The notes: generated by a model not told the origin, from the letters alone. A DNA stretch of 64,000 nt from Oasisia sp. SBJ-2009 (GCA_964017155.1 OZ024854.1:69095254-69159253); one strand, 5' to 3'; positions 1 through 15,300 are shown, counted from the stretch's first letter. Program-made: numbers and translations.

Positions 1-748
1 CTGTCTCTCCCTCCAGTAGTGTGCCCCCACTTCCCCTAGGGACTGGAGGATCCTGCTTCCTACTGTCTCTCCCTCCAGTAGTGTGCCCCCACTTCCCCTA
101 GAGACTGGAGGATCCTGCTTCCTACTGTCTCTCCCTCCAGTAGTGTGCCCCCACTTCCCCTAGAGACTGGAGGATCCTGATTCCTACTGTCTCTCCCTCC
201 AGTAGTGTGCCCACACTTCCCCTAGAGACTGGAGGATCCTGATTCCTACTGTCTCTCCCTCCAGTAGTGTGCCCCCACTTCCCCTAGAGACTGGAGGATC
301 CTGCTTCCTACTGTCTCTCCCTCCAGTAGTGTGCCCACACTTCCCCTAGAGACTGGAGGATCCTGATTCCTACTGTCTCTCCCTCCAGTAGTGTGCCCAC
401 ACTTCCCCTAGAGACTGGAGGATCCTGCTTCCTACTGTCTCTCCCTCCAGTAGTGTGCCCACACTTCCCCTAGAGACTGGAGGATCCTGCTTCCTACTGT
501 CTCTCCCTCCAGTAGTGTGCCCCCACTTCCCCTAGAGACTGGAGGATCCTGATTCCTACTGTCTCTCCCTCCAGTAGTGTGCCCACACTTCCCCTAGAGA
601 CTGGAGGATCCTGATTCCTACTGTCTCTCCCTCCAGTAGTGTGCCCCCACTTCCCCTAGAGACTGGAGGATCCTGATTCCTACTGTCTCTCCCTCCAGTA
701 GTGTGCCCACACTTCCCCTAGAGACTGGAGGATCCTGCTTCCTACTGA
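1..748. repeat. 62-bp minisatellite, about 12 copies
   Basis: Each unit begins CTGTCTCTCCCTCCAGTAGT and contains ACTGGAGGATCCTG. Units differ by few substitutions (cccccac/cccacac, ctgctt/ctgatt). It runs off the left edge, probably within the first IPPK intron. Confidence 0.95.
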
Positions 749-916
749 TCTTCCCTTTACTTTGAACTGCATCGTGATCTCTTCCCTCGGGCCATTCCTT
801 TCCTTCCATCCTCCCCCTTTGTTCCTGGGATTCTTGGAACCCAGTTGTTCTTACATGTTAGCCACAAGGGGAGAACATTCCCGGAGGGTGAGAGAGGATT
901 AGTGGTTCTGCCAGAC

Positions 917-1605
<689 letters not shown>

Positions 1606-2104
1606 ATTATGACCATTCTCTCAAGTGTAATGACATACTGTGACAGGTAACAGCATATTGCACTGTAAACACCTGAGAGGTGAATACAAGCATCGGACGT
1701 TGACCTGTGATATTGTTTGTTTCTGTAGACAACTTTCACTTCTGGTTCAGTTCCCACGCACTGTAACAGAACTGTCTGTTGTCTGCATCAACCCATGTGC
1801 TAAGTATAAGGCATTACACGACTTATGATTATGATATATTATGTAAACTCATTGACGTATGTCAGACCCAGCTTGTGCTTAAGACGGCAGAGTTCACTGC
1901 CTGCTACCATTTGTTTGTTTCTTGGGCATGAATCGATGTACACAATAAGTGTTAAGTATAAAGAGAACTTGGCTGGCGGCCATGGGTTCACAAAACAAGG
2001 CCTCGGAGGTGACCATGTGGCTGTGTCTGGCAGAAGGGACACACAATGGGATCACGCCTGGGCCGCAGGTTGACTTTGTCTCTTACATCACAGTACATGT
2101 ACCT

Positions 2105-2108
2105 GTGT

Positions 2109-2178
<70 letters not shown>
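2105..2178. repeat. (GTGCCT)n hexanucleotide array
   Basis: About 12 near-perfect copies, followed by related GTACATG-type sequence to about 2220. Confidence 0.9.
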
Positions 2179-2330
2179 ACATGGACATGTACATGTATCT
2201 GTGCCTGTTCCTGTACATGTAGTAGGAGTCTGACATGTTTGTAAGATGTAGAGTCAAATAACATTATTGCTGTCACCAAATATGTTCCAGTATTTGCCTA
2301 CCAGCTGCTCCAACTATGACAGATATAGAG

Positions 2331-3458
2331 TATACAAATACATGCTCCACCCATGTATACAAATACATGCTCCACCCATGTATACAAATACATGCTCCAC
2401 CCATGTATACAAATACATGCTCCACCCATGTATACAAATACATGCTACACCCTTGTATACAAATACATGCTCCACCCATGTATACAAATACATGCTACAC
2501 CCTTGTATACAAATACATGCTCCACCCATGTATACAAATACATGCTCCACCCTTGTATACAAATACATGATCCACCCATGTATACAAATACATGCTCCAC
2601 CCTTGTATACAAATACATGCTCCACCCTTGTATACAAATACATGCTCCACCCTTGTATACAAATACATGCTCCACCCATATAAACAAATACATGCTCCAC
2701 CCATGTATACAAATACATGCTCCACCCATGTATACAAATACATGCTCCACCCATGTATACAAATACATGCTCCACCCATGTATACAAATACATGCTCCAC
2801 CCATGTATACAAACAAATACATGCTCCACCCATATAAACAAATACATGCTCCACCCATATAAACAAATACATGCTCCACCCATGTATACAAATACATGCT
2901 CCACCCATGTATACAAATACATGCTCCACCCATGTATACAAATACATGCTCCACCCATGTATACAAATACATGCTCCACCCATGTATACAAATACATGCT
3001 CCACCCATATAAACAAATACATGCTCCACCCATATAAACAAATACATGCTCCACCCATGTATACAAATACATGCTCCACCCATGTATACAAATACATGCT
3101 CCACCCATGTATACAAATACATGCTCCACCCTTGTATACAAATACATGCTCCACCCATGTATACAAATACATGCTCCACCCATATAAACAAATACATGCT
3201 CCACCCATGTATACAAATACATGCTCCACCCATGTATACAAATACATGCTCCACCCATGTATACAAATACATGCTCCACCCATGTATACAAATACATGCT
3301 CCACCCATATAAACAAATACATGCTCCACCCATATAAACAAATACATGCTCCACCCATGTATACAAATACATGCTCCACCCATGTATACAAATACATGCT
3401 CCACCCTTGTATACAAATACATGCTCCACCCATATAAACAAATACATGCTCCACCCAT
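2331..3458. repeat. 25-bp minisatellite, about 44 copies
   Basis: Units read TCCACCCATGTATACAAATA plus CATGC. Variant units (cttgtatac, catataaac) recur in blocks, suggesting higher-order duplication. Long frames across it are repeat translation, not genes. Confidence 0.95.
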
Positions 3459-3593
3459 GTTAACCCTTTAGTCTTGTTGTCCACTTGGAACGTCAACAGC
3501 TTTGTAAGTTCAAAAGAACATTAAATCACAAAGAAAGAAGTCTCCGCCAACTTGAGCCAAGCTGCATTCAGCAGACACAGTTACTTGGTGGAG

Positions 3594-3722
3594 CCTGGAG
3601 CCTGCAGCCTGCAGCCTGCAGCCTCCAGCCTGCAGCCTGCAGCCTGCAGCCTGCAGCCTGCAGCCTGCAGCCTGCAGCCTGCAGCCTGCAGCCTGCAGCC
3701 TGCAGCCTGCAGCCTGCAGCCT
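3594..3722. repeat. (CCTGCAG)n 7-bp array
   Basis: About 18 copies with one CCTCCAG variant. Each junction makes a PstI-type CTGCAG palindrome. Confidence 0.95.
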
Positions 3723-6257
3723 GGAGTGGAGCGTGGGAGACTCCAGACTAGAAGACAAGTGAACACAGACAGCCTATTGCTATGTACAGTGGACACAGCC
3801 TGGTGGGTCCACCTGCCCCGGTTAACAAAGACTTTACTACTGCATGTTTATAGCAGTAGAAAGATAAAGGGGGACAGAACTTGGTGAGGAGGCTGCTGAT
3901 AGGGGGCTACTACCGGGGTACTACTACTACTACTAGGGGGCTGCTAGTAGGGGGCTACACTGGAAAGGACAGATGTGTAAGTTCATAGTCCCAAAAACAT
4001 GAGACATTAGTTATAGGTAGGTGATTACAATCTATCACGAGGAAAATAAGTTGCTACCTTAGCGCCTTATATCACAGTCGTCATCATTTAATGATGGTGT
4101 CAACATGACTAACATGTCTTTGTAGCAAAAGTTGAAACCTTTTACTCCAAAATATGTTTAATTCTTGCTGTCTAATCAAATTTTGGAGCTATGAGCAATA
4201 TTTTCTATAAAGTAACAGTGGTCATACATTGGGAAAAAAAGGACGATCTGTCAGAGTACAACTAAGGTTTGTGCAAACATGATTCACGTAAACATAAATC
4301 CACACATGCATGCTGCTATATACTTGGACAGCAACAAACCTAATTCACATAGAGCAGCAGTGCTCATTCTCAAAAACAAAAAAGGTATATCCATTAAGAT
4401 AACATTTTAAAGTAATGTGCTTTTGTAAAAAGACTAATAATTTTACCTGTATTGTTATTAAACTCGACATGTGTGAATGTAATAAACCGAACAGATCGAT
4501 GACATCAGCGGCTGGGTCAGACACTCAGTGTATACAGCTATTACCTTTCAATATTTGGGACAGTTGATTGTGACCTTGTAAATATTTCCATTAAGAAAAA
4601 TCATTACTGCTGCATAGGTTGTCACTTAGTGGCTGGCTGTAGTGAGGCCAGGCACCAGACTTGGCTGGGAGGGGACAGAAAGAATGCAGTCAGGTGTGAA
4701 ATAAATACAGGTGTAATTATACGTTGACCTACCAGTGGGTCCCAACAGTCAACAGAACAGTACAATTCTACTGAAACTGTAGTTATGATCGATGACATAC
4801 CTAATGACAACACCGGCACTGCCCTTCCTTGCCACCCCGCCCCTAGTCATTGCATGTCGCCCCACAACCCATCTACTCAGGTGTCAACCTCAGGTCAGAG
4901 GTCACCAGTCTTCTCTGCTTATGCTCGCTCCGCTGCACTTGACACAGGCAGTCCAACAGCGATCTTCAAATGTTCAAGTTGGTTTATTTAAGTATGATTG
5001 ACTTCAAGTTGGTTGGCAAACAGGAAAAAGCTGAACTAATTCAAAATAAATAATGATGTTTTTAGACTTGCTTTACACCTTTATGGACTGTGTGATGCAT
5101 TTAATGGGACAATATTCCTGGGTAATTCCATTCCACAATGCTACTGCAATAGTCGGGCAAGTGACAATAGTACTGCAGTAGTTAGTGAGACACTACTAGA
5201 ACTCTGTCGCAACGAGAATACAAAGTAGTAAACCTAACTCTGATAACCTCCCTTGATGACGTGGCATGTGGCATGATATCTGCACAAGGACCTATTTATA
5301 TGGGACTTGGCGTTGATACTTGACTTTGATGTCAGCAATAATGCTCAGAAGTAGTCGTGATGGTTCAACCCGCGATGACAAATACTCAAAATATAGTCAC
5401 ATGACCAGAAGCTGACCACACGCCTCGTGGGCAGTTCCATTGGCTGAGGTCAAAAGAGGAGTTTGTAAAAGGGACGTGGCGGAGAGATGAGCTGGTGCTG
5501 ATGTCATCAGCCGCAGTGCCCCCTGGTGTGAGGGGATGTAACCAATGACACAGTTTCAAATGCCACTGTTTTGCCACACCAGTTGGTCCTCAGTGATAGT
5601 CATGAAGTGATGAAGTGCACATTTATTCATGCTCTCTTGGTGAAATGGACTTAATTTCCTACCAAACTCAAACAAAGTTACATGTATGTACAGTCACTTC
5701 AAATTACTTTTGTCATGTCGCTTCGGCAAATTTGATCTCTTGGTGTAGCGATTTGAAATGTATCCATCCGCATAGGAATTGGTTAAAAAAAATCCAAACT
5801 CGGTGGAATTCCCAATTCTGAATATTGCACCGTGCTGCCTAAATTAAAAGGTTTTGTTTCTTAGAAATTATCATGATTTAATTTAACCTTTTTATTTCGA
5901 ACATGCATACAAATGATTTGTTGATCTATATAACACCTATCATGAAAAAAAATGTTGATGAAGTAAATTTGAAAAAATATAAAATGTACATTGAATAGAT
6001 AGAAGTGACTCAAACCCAAAGTAGCTTGAGCGTAACATGGCGGCACTCTGTGATCTATGATATCCTCAAAGTCTGAAACAATTATTTAATATATGTCGTG
6101 GTTCCATGCTCATCAAAATGGTTACATACTCTGTATGGTATGTTTGTATGTTTGGATAATGGTTGTTCAAATGGTTCAGCTCTGTGTTGTACATTCAGTC
6201 ATTCAGCCATAAACATGTATAAGCCACTTCTGGTGTGATTCTGTGTCTTTGTTGCAG
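3723..6257. other. No gene seen; IPPK intron sequence
   Basis: A plain, AT-rich stretch. I searched it for the missing IPPK ATP-loop exon on the plus strand and found none. A CTCF-core-like match lies at 5515-5529 on the minus strand. Confidence 0.6.
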
Positions 6258-6311
6258 GAACATGTGGTCTATCGGTTCGTCAAACGCAAAATCCATGTGC
6301 CTAAGCCAAAG
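6258..6311 (+). CDS. IPPK: IPPK exon (first one visible)
   Basis: Eighteen codons, phase 0 at both ends, after a gttgcag acceptor and before a gtattt donor. It encodes HVVYRFVKR, matching the N-lobe strand with the VVLRF-type sequence of IPPK that follows the ATP loop. Because the loop should come just before this, at least one coding exon lies upstream. I found no reading frame for it between 1 and 6257. Confidence 0.85.
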
Positions 6312-9300
6312 GTATTTAAAAGTGCATTTTTACAATATAATTTGTTTTTCACTCAGTATTGTTCCTCAGTTTAATTAATGTTCTAGTTTCTTTGAATATG
6401 GTGTGACGTGGCCATTACATCTTACGACAGGTTTGTGCTCTCCCAATATGTCAACTCATTTGCTGTTGGTGTGTCACATGATATGATGAATTGACTATGA
6501 TCATGTGTTACAACTGGAAACATCTGAACCTAGTTCTTCTTCAGCTTGTCACATGATCTTAGTCATGTGACATGCCCAGGGGTTTCCTGGGAGGTAATCA
6601 AATAGTTAGTATTTTTATTTATTAGTCAACATTTTAATTAGTATTACCTGATAATGTTATCAGATCACATTGTATAAGTCAACGTAAATAGATGCATTTA
6701 CTTTCCCAAAGTGGCCACTGTGTTTCTTTTGTTAGATTCACCAGGCCTTAATAAAGTGGGTTCCTACTTCTATCATTAATAATTGTTATAAAATTGGTTG
6801 AACCTGGGTTTTTATTATCACAAATGAGATTATTATGAAAGCACTTTGTTCCGTTCTACAACAAAAGATGTTTGTTCAACTCAACAGAGCAGACTGTCTG
6901 TGGTTGTGTGTCAGGTGTAGGACTGTGTGTGTCATGTGTAGGACTGTGTGTGTCATGTGTAGGACTGTGTGTGTCATGTGTAGGACTGTGTGTGTCATGT
7001 GTAGGACTGTGTGTGTCATGTGTAGGACTGTGTGTGTCATGTGTAGGACTGTGTGTGTCATGTGTAGGACTGTGTGTGTCATGTGTAGGACTGTGCCTCA
7101 CTTGTTGTTTAAGAAATAAATTTTCCGAGTTTAAGCTTGAATCTGAATTGGCGCTATGGGTGCTTGATTTTTTGGTGGGGAGACCCCAGCAGGTTCGAGT
7201 GAATAACACAACTTCTAGTGTGAAGGTTGTTTCTACTGGCTCACCCCAAGGATGTGTCTTATCCCCTCTTTTATTCATTTTATACACAAATGACTGCAGG
7301 AGCATCCGTCCGAATAGGTATTTTATTAAATTTTCAGATGATACAGCTTTACTCAGTCTGTTGTCTAACGATGAAATTGGCCATGGTCCTGTGTTAAACG
7401 ACTTTGTTGCATGGTGTGATAGATCGTATTTGTGTCTGAACGCAACAAAAACCAAAGACATGTGCATTGATTTTAGGAAACACCCTCCATCCCAATCTGA
7501 TACTGTCATCCACGATAACAAGGTAGAGGTAGTTGACGAGTATAAATACCTCTGCACAACAATTGACAATAAGTTGAAATGGGACCGCCACTGCAGTGTC
7601 ACGTACAAGAAATGCCAGCAGCGTCTTTACTGCCTCAGAAAACTTCGATCTTTTAATATTGATAACACCATTTTATCCATGTTTTACAAATCTTGTATCC
7701 AGAGTGTTTTGACATTTTCTTTTATATGTTGGTTTGGGAACGTTAGCCAGAAAGACAAGAATAAATTGCAGCGCGTTGTAAATATTAGTAGCAAAATAAC
7801 CGGCCTCAAACAAACCTCTGTCCATGCTTTGTACGAAAAACAGATACCCCGTAAAGCTAATAAAATAATTAATGACAGCACACACATCCTATATAACGAG
7901 TACGTCCTTCTGCCCTCGTCCAGAAGGTTCAGAACTATAATATCCAAAACAAATAGAAAGCGAGATTCATTCATGCCAATGTCAGTACGACTTCTAAATT
8001 CTAAACGATAATCCACCTCTGACGTTATGTGTGTAATTGTGTATGTTGTATTTTATTTTATTTTTTATTTATTTGTTATTACACAATTATAACTTTAATT
8101 TTAAAATTATATTATAGATTTGTTTTGTATTTTATTATGATTAATGTTCACATACTGTTTTAATAATGATTTTATTTGTATTTTTATTTCTCTACTCTGT
8201 ATTTTATATTTTATGATGACGAACGCTGCAACACGAATTTCCCGGTTCGGGACAATAAAGTTTTATTGTATTGTATTGTATTGTATTGTGTAGGACTGTG
8301 TGTGTCATGTGTAGGACTGTGTGTGTCATGTGTAGGACTGTGTGTGTCATGTGTAGGACTGTGTGTGTCATGTGTAGGACTGTGTGTGTCATGTGTAGGA
8401 CTGTGTGTGTCATGTGTAGGACTGTGTGTGTCATGTGTAGGACTGTGTGTGTCATGTGTAGGACTGTGTGTGTCATGTGTAGGACTGTGTGTGTCATGTG
8501 TAGGACTGTGTGTGTCATGTGTAGGACTGTGTGTGTCATGTGTAGGACTGTGTTGTTGTGAGTGTGTCATGTGTAGGACTGTGTGTGTCATGTGTAGGAC
8601 TGTGTGTGTCATGTGTAGGACTGTGTGTGTCATGTGTAGGACTGTGTTGTTGTGAGTGTGTCATGTGTAGGACTGTGTGTGTCATGTGTAGGACTGTGTG
8701 TGTCATGTGTAGGACTGTGTGTGTCATGTGTAGGACTGTGTTGTTGTGTCTGTAGTGTAGGTTTGTTTCAGGACCCTAGTGGGGTGCGACCAGGGGTGGT
8801 GTCTGTGCCCCCTCTAGCCTGGGAAGACTTGTGTCCGGGGGTACGTCTAGACAGGTGCTGCTTTCTGGGTCGCTGGGTTGACTTTAGGGTACTCACTGTA
8901 CTCACTGTACTCACTGTACTCACTGTACTCACTGTACTCACTGTACTTACTGCACTTACTGTTTTGAGTGTACTGACTATTGAACATACTGACTGTCCTG
9001 ACACTACTTACTGTACTTAATGTACTGACTGTCCTGACACTACTTATTGTACTTAATGTACTGACTGTCCTGACACTACTTATTGTACTTAATGTACTGA
9101 CTGTACTGACACTACTTATTGTACTTAATGTACTGACTGTCCTGACACTACTTATTGTACTTAATGTACTGACTGTCCTGACACTACTTATTGTACTTAA
9201 TGTACTGACTGTCCTGACACTACTTATTGTACTTAATGTACTAAATGTACATTTTCTGACTGTGCCTAATATATTAATATATTGACTGAACTTATTGTAC

Positions 9301-12300
9301 TGAATACTCCCTGTGCTGACTCTGCTGACTACTGATCATGCTGACTGTACTGACCATCCTGAGAGCCAGACTGTACTGACCATGCTGACTGTACTGACCA
9401 TGCTGACTGTGTTGACCATGCTGACTGTACTGACAATGGTGACTGTACTGACCATGCTGACTGTGCTGACTGTGCTGACCATGCTGACTGTACTGACCAT
9501 GCTGACTGTGCTGACCATGGTGACTGTACTGACCATGCTGACTGTACTGACCATGCTGACTGTACTGACCATGCTGACTGTACTGACCATGCTGACTGTA
9601 CTGACCATGCTGACTGTACTGACCATGCTGACTGTGCTGACCATGCTGACTGTACTGACCATGGTGACTGTGCTGACCATGCTGACTGTGCTGACCATGC
9701 TGACTGTACTGACTGTGCTGACCGTGCTGACCATGCTGACTGTGCTGACCATGCTGACTGTGCTGACCATGCTGACTGTACTGACCATGCTGACTGTACT
9801 GACCATGCTGACTGTGCTGACCATGCTGACTGTGCTGACCATGCTGACTGTGCTGACCATGCTGACTGTGCTGACCATGCTGACCATGCTGACTATGCTG
9901 ACTGTACTGACCATGCTCACTGTGCTGACCATGCTGACTGTGCTGACCATGCTGACTGTGCTGACCATGGTGACTGTACTGACCATGGTGACTGTACTGA
10001 CCATGCTGACTGTACTGACCATGCTGACTGTACTGACCATGCTGACTGTACTGACCATGCTGACTGTACTGACCATGCTGACTGTGCTGACCATGCTGAC
10101 CATGCTGACTGTGCTGACCATGCTGACTGTTCATGGTCCATGGAGTGACACAGCGGGGACTGGGCTCTGGGTGTGGTGGATTATTGTGGCTACCATTGTA
10201 GCTGTCCTCACTGCTGCTGGGTCTCAGGAGAGCAGAGTGTAGTGTGTAGTGTGTAGTGTGTAGTGTGTAGTGTGTAGTGTGTAGTGTGTAGTGAGTAGTG
10301 AGTAGTGTGTAGTGGATGCCAGTCTCTAGTCTGACACATGCACGCCTGCGCATATGCACGCATGGAACGCACTTCCACACTGCACATGCACTCAGTCTTG
10401 GACACACATGCACATACACACAGCAAGCCACAACACACCACATATCACACATACATACAATGAGCAACAACACGCCACATAACACACATAGATATACCAA
10501 GCCACAACACACCACATAACACACATACATACAATGAGCCATAACACACCACACAACACACATAGATATACCAAGCCACAACATACCAGATAACACATAT
10601 ACATACATACGTACATGCAACCACAACATACAACACATACACCAAGCCCCAACACACCACTCAACAAACATACATAACCCAAACCACAACATACAACACA
10701 ACACAACACAACACAACACAACACAACACAACACAACACAACACAACACAACACAACACAACACAACACAACACAACACAACACAACACAACACAACACA
10801 ACACAACACAACACAACACAACACAACACAACACAACACACCACACTGGCTGCTACAAACAGAGAAGTCTGGACAGTAATTGACACAATGCAATTTTGGT
10901 TTTGTATGACTTTGTATGAATTTCTGTCCACAATGGATGTACAGGAATAGTTTTGTTTTAGTAAATTTGTCATTTTGTTTGAGGTTTTAAGAGTTCTGCC
11001 AGTGTAGGTTTTAATAAACGTATCAAGATAAACCAGAAACATCTGGCATTGTGCACAAACATACTCTGTCTGTGAAGGCTGCCAAAGTAGGAAGTGAGTT
11101 AACTTTGACATAATTATGTCAGCGGAAGTTGTGTTTCTAGACCTTTGCTACGTGGGTGAGTCTGACCACTAGGTTCTGTGTGGTCAGACAGTACTGACCA
11201 CTTGGTTCTGTGTGGTCAGTCAGTACTGACCACTTGGTTCTGTGTGGTCAGTCAGTATTGACCACTTGGTTCTGTGTGGTCAGTCAGTACTGGCCACTTG
11301 GTTCTGTGTGGTCAGTCAGTACTGACCACTTGGGTCTGTGTGGTCAGTCAGTACTGACCACTATGTTCTGTGTGGTCAGTCAGTACTGACCACTTGGTTC
11401 TGTGTGGTCAGTCAGTCAAAGCGGTCTACAGCTGAGATCAGTCTAGTGGAACTGACCATTGATTTGTTTTGCTGCAGCGGTCAAATGAAGAGATGAGGAC
11501 ACATCTACAGAACCGCATCGACTACGTGAAGAATGTGATTGGTCCACGCATAGGACGGCCCTTCATACAGCCCCCGGTAGGTCAAATACATCAGGGTGAA
11601 GTTGTCAGGTGACTTGGAAGAACCTTTCAGGGGCTTCTGAAATGTACAAATACACCTGACTGGGCATGGCTGGTGTCTTCATAATGTGGTCATTACAACT
11701 GAGAGTGAATCTACTTACGTGACCTGTGACCTGTGGCAGTCGGAGTGGCACTTCCTGTGACTGCTGACTTCGTACACAGACTAAATGATAATCTCACGGT
11801 TAATCCATTCCAGTTGGAGTAATGAGCTTGGTCTAATTAAAACTGTTATAGGAGGAATTACTCACTGAAAAGGACTGATGCATATTATTGGGTCATATTC
11901 TGTTCTTTGAGGTCTGCAGAAGCAGAACCTATAAACAAACTCCCTTTGTGTTGTTATGGTAGTCTCAGTTAAGAGGTCTTAATCATGACCTGTTTGAATG
12001 GAGCATGGTATTTGTGACACTCATTAAAGTTGCCCCGTTAAGTTGTCTTGGGGGTCTTTAGGTTGTTTTAGGAGTCTAGGTTGTCTTGTTTTTTTTAGGT
12101 TGACATGGGGGTCTTTAGGTTGTCTTGGGGTCTTTAGGTTGTCTTGGGAGTCTAGGTTGTTTTTGGGGTTTTAAGTTGTCTTTTGTTTAGGTTGTATTGT
12201 ATTTTTTAGGTTGTCTTGTGGATCTTTATGTTGTCTTGGGTCATTAGGTTGTCTTGGGAGTCTAGGTTGTCTTTTTATGTTGTATTGTTTTTTTAGGTTG

Positions 12301-15300
12301 TCTTGGGGGTCTTTATATTTTCTTGTTTAGTTTAGGTTGTCTTGGGGGTCTTTAGGTTGTCTTGAGGGTCTGTAGGTTGTCTTGAGGTTCTATAGGTTGT
12401 CTTGAGGGTCTGTAGGTTGTCTTGAGGGTCTGTAGGTTGTCTTGAGGGTCTTCAGGTTGTCTTGAGGGTCTGTAGGTTGTCTTGAGGGTCTGTAGGTTGT
12501 CTTGAGGGTCTTCAGGTTGTCTTGAGGGTCTGTAGGTTGTCTTGAGGGTCTGTAGGTTGTCTTGAGGGTCTGTAGGTTGTCTTGAGGGTCTTCAGGTTGT
12601 CTTGAGGGTCTGTAGGTTGTCTTGAGGGTCTTCAGGTTGTCTTGAGGGTCTGTAGGTTGTCTTGAGGGTCTGTAGGTTGTCTTGAGGGTCTGTAGGTTGT
12701 CTTGAGGGTCTTCAGGTTGTCTTGAGGGTCTGTAGGTTGTCTTGAGGGTCTGTAGCTTGTCTTGAGGGGTCCTTCTATATTCCCTGAGTGTACAGACTGT
12801 CAGTTTCTCAGCCACAGCCCCCTGTGTCTTCACGCTTGCATGGACACAAGAGTAGTAGACTCTGTCCTATGTCGACCCTACAGAGCTGCTGCTTCACTCA
12901 GCCTCGGCCTGAACCCATCAGTCATTCACACAAATGTAAAAAGGGTGTGTCGGACAAAAACTAGTTCTCCACTAAGATAAAGTGTTTTAGTAAAAAAATT
13001 ATTTAGTCCAACTGTGAAAATCCACATGAAAATGAGATGGAAAGACTAAGTTTAACCTCTGGGTGATTTATTAAGATGCTTTGTGTGATACGTTTAGATA
13101 AGCAAGAGGTACAACAATGACAGACAGGAGAAAGCACTTAACATATCACTGCTTTCTCTGGGTGACATCTTGTTTTATACAAACTGTTTGTCTTGTTGGA
13201 AGGAGTCAGCGCTGGTGGGTGTCGTTCTTAACAGCAATAGGTAAAAAGTTAAAAAGTATTCTAGAAAGACGTCAAGCAGAGGTTAGATGTCATCAGGACG
13301 ACAGGTAGTGACGTCATCAGGACGACAGGTAGTGACGTCATCAGGACGACAGGTAGTGACGTCATCAGGACGACATGTAGTGACGTCATCAGGACGATAT
13401 GTAGTGACGTCATCAGGACGACAGGTAGTGACGTCATCAGGACGACATGTAGTGACATCATCAGGACGACAGGTAGTGACGTCATCAGGACGACAGGTAG
13501 TGACGTCATCAGGACGACAGGTAGTGACGTCATCAGGACGACATGTAGTGACGTCGTCAGGACGACATGTAGTGACATCATCAGGACGACAGGTAGTGAC
13601 GTCATCAGGATGACAGATTGTGACGTCATCAGGATGACAGGTAGTGACGTCATCAGGATGACAGGTAGTGATGTCAGCAGGACGACAGGTAGTGACATCA
13701 TCAGGATGACATGTAGTGACGTCATCAGGACGACAGGTAGTGACATCATCAGGACGACAGGTAGTGACGTCATCAGGATGACATGTAGTGCCGTCATCAG
13801 GACGACAGGTAGTGACGTCATCAGGACGACAGGTAGTGACGTCATCAGGATGACAGGTAGTGACGTCATCAGGACGAGTGTGAAGACCACTCATCACAGT
13901 GGTGCCAGGGAGGGTCAAGCATTTGGATAATTGGCTTTTATGATCAAATACAAAACTGAAACTTGCAGCAGACGCCAAACTTGTTGAAACAGAAATGTTG
14001 ACAGGCGAAAGAGATTATCTTATGTCATTCTACACTTGAATAGTATATTTAAGTTATATACAACCACAAGTTTGTTGGAAACAGTTGCCAGGACTGAGGT
14101 AGTTTGATAAGAAACTGTACCATGAAATTTGTCTGTCACAAGTATCACTCTGGCTAGTGGTGGTGACTCTAGCTGGGGTCATCCCCTCCCAGGTGGGGTC
14201 ATCCCCTCCCCTCCCCCCACGCCCCCCCCACCACTCCCATTTCTGGTCACAGTTTGTTTGTTGAGCTACAAAAAACACTTGTTGTTGACATGTTAAATGG
14301 CTGAGTAGTGGTGACTGTAGTGTCTGTTACATTAGTGTCTGTTACACTGGCCCCTGAAGTAGGACACTCTAATTAGAGACTGCCGTGGTTGACATTGGGG
14401 GAGTGATTGTAGTAATCACAACAGCACACAGTGTCTGCCGAACTGTTGTAAGAAGATACGTCCTGCCTTTTGTAACTGATTCTGAATGTCACTGTGTCTA
14501 TTGCTGTCCTGACGCAGTCTGTCTGTTTGTGTATGTGTCTATGTGCATATAATAATTATATATGTGCATTCTTTTGGACACATGTGTTCATGTATGTGCC
14601 TGTGTGTGTGTTCATGTATGTGCCTGTGTGTCTTCATGCATAGAAAGAAACCTATAAGCAGTCTGTCTAAAATATTGTGAAAGTAGAAGTTATAATAATT
14701 ATAAACGATGTTTATGTCAGAAACGTGTATGCAAAATTTCATATACATAAAAATAAATCATGTAAACACAGTGTAGACACACAAAGTTTGTGTACACACC
14801 TAATTAAGGGGAAATGTGTGAACAAACCATGTACAAACAAATGCTGTGTAAACAAACTGTAAACAAATTCTACACAGTGTAAACAAATTGTAAATAAATT
14901 CTAGACAGTGTAAACAAACTGTGAACAAACACTACACAGTGTAAAAAAACTATAAACAAATTCTACACAGTGTAAACAAATTGCAAATCAACTGTGCAGG
15001 CAAACAGTGGCAACCAAACCGTGCAAAAGTAACTGTAAACAAACTGTAAACAAACTGAACTTACTGTAGTGGGTCTCACTGTGGGAGGCAGCTGTGGCTG
15101 TGGTTCCTTACTCTTGTAAGGAAATCTACCCAGGACCAGGACCAGGTCCTGCTTAATCTTGGACTTTGTTTAACTTTAAGTTTTAACTTGGCCTGCAACC
15201 TTTTAGAGCTAAAGCGAATAACAACACCTAATGCTAGAATTCATATTATAGTACATGCTTTTATATATTTCAAAACTCACCAAGCAAAAAATAATAATAT

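Noticed and set aside
2314..3496. Frames over 300 codons on both strands
   Set aside because: 25-bp units read in three frames without stops; no codon bias and no flanking gene structure.
3485..6257. IPPK first exon with the glycine-rich ATP loop
   Set aside because: No frame encoding a GEGN-type loop with a phase-0 donor was found; it most likely lies left of position 1.
6872..8011. Single frame joining Cys/Val repeats to reverse transcriptase
   Set aside because: The first 70 or so codons are 21-bp minisatellite; the real element begins near 7095 by the flanking duplication.
14054..14278. Gly/Arg-rich minus-strand frame
   Set aside because: Low-complexity translation of a C-rich tract, no exon signals.
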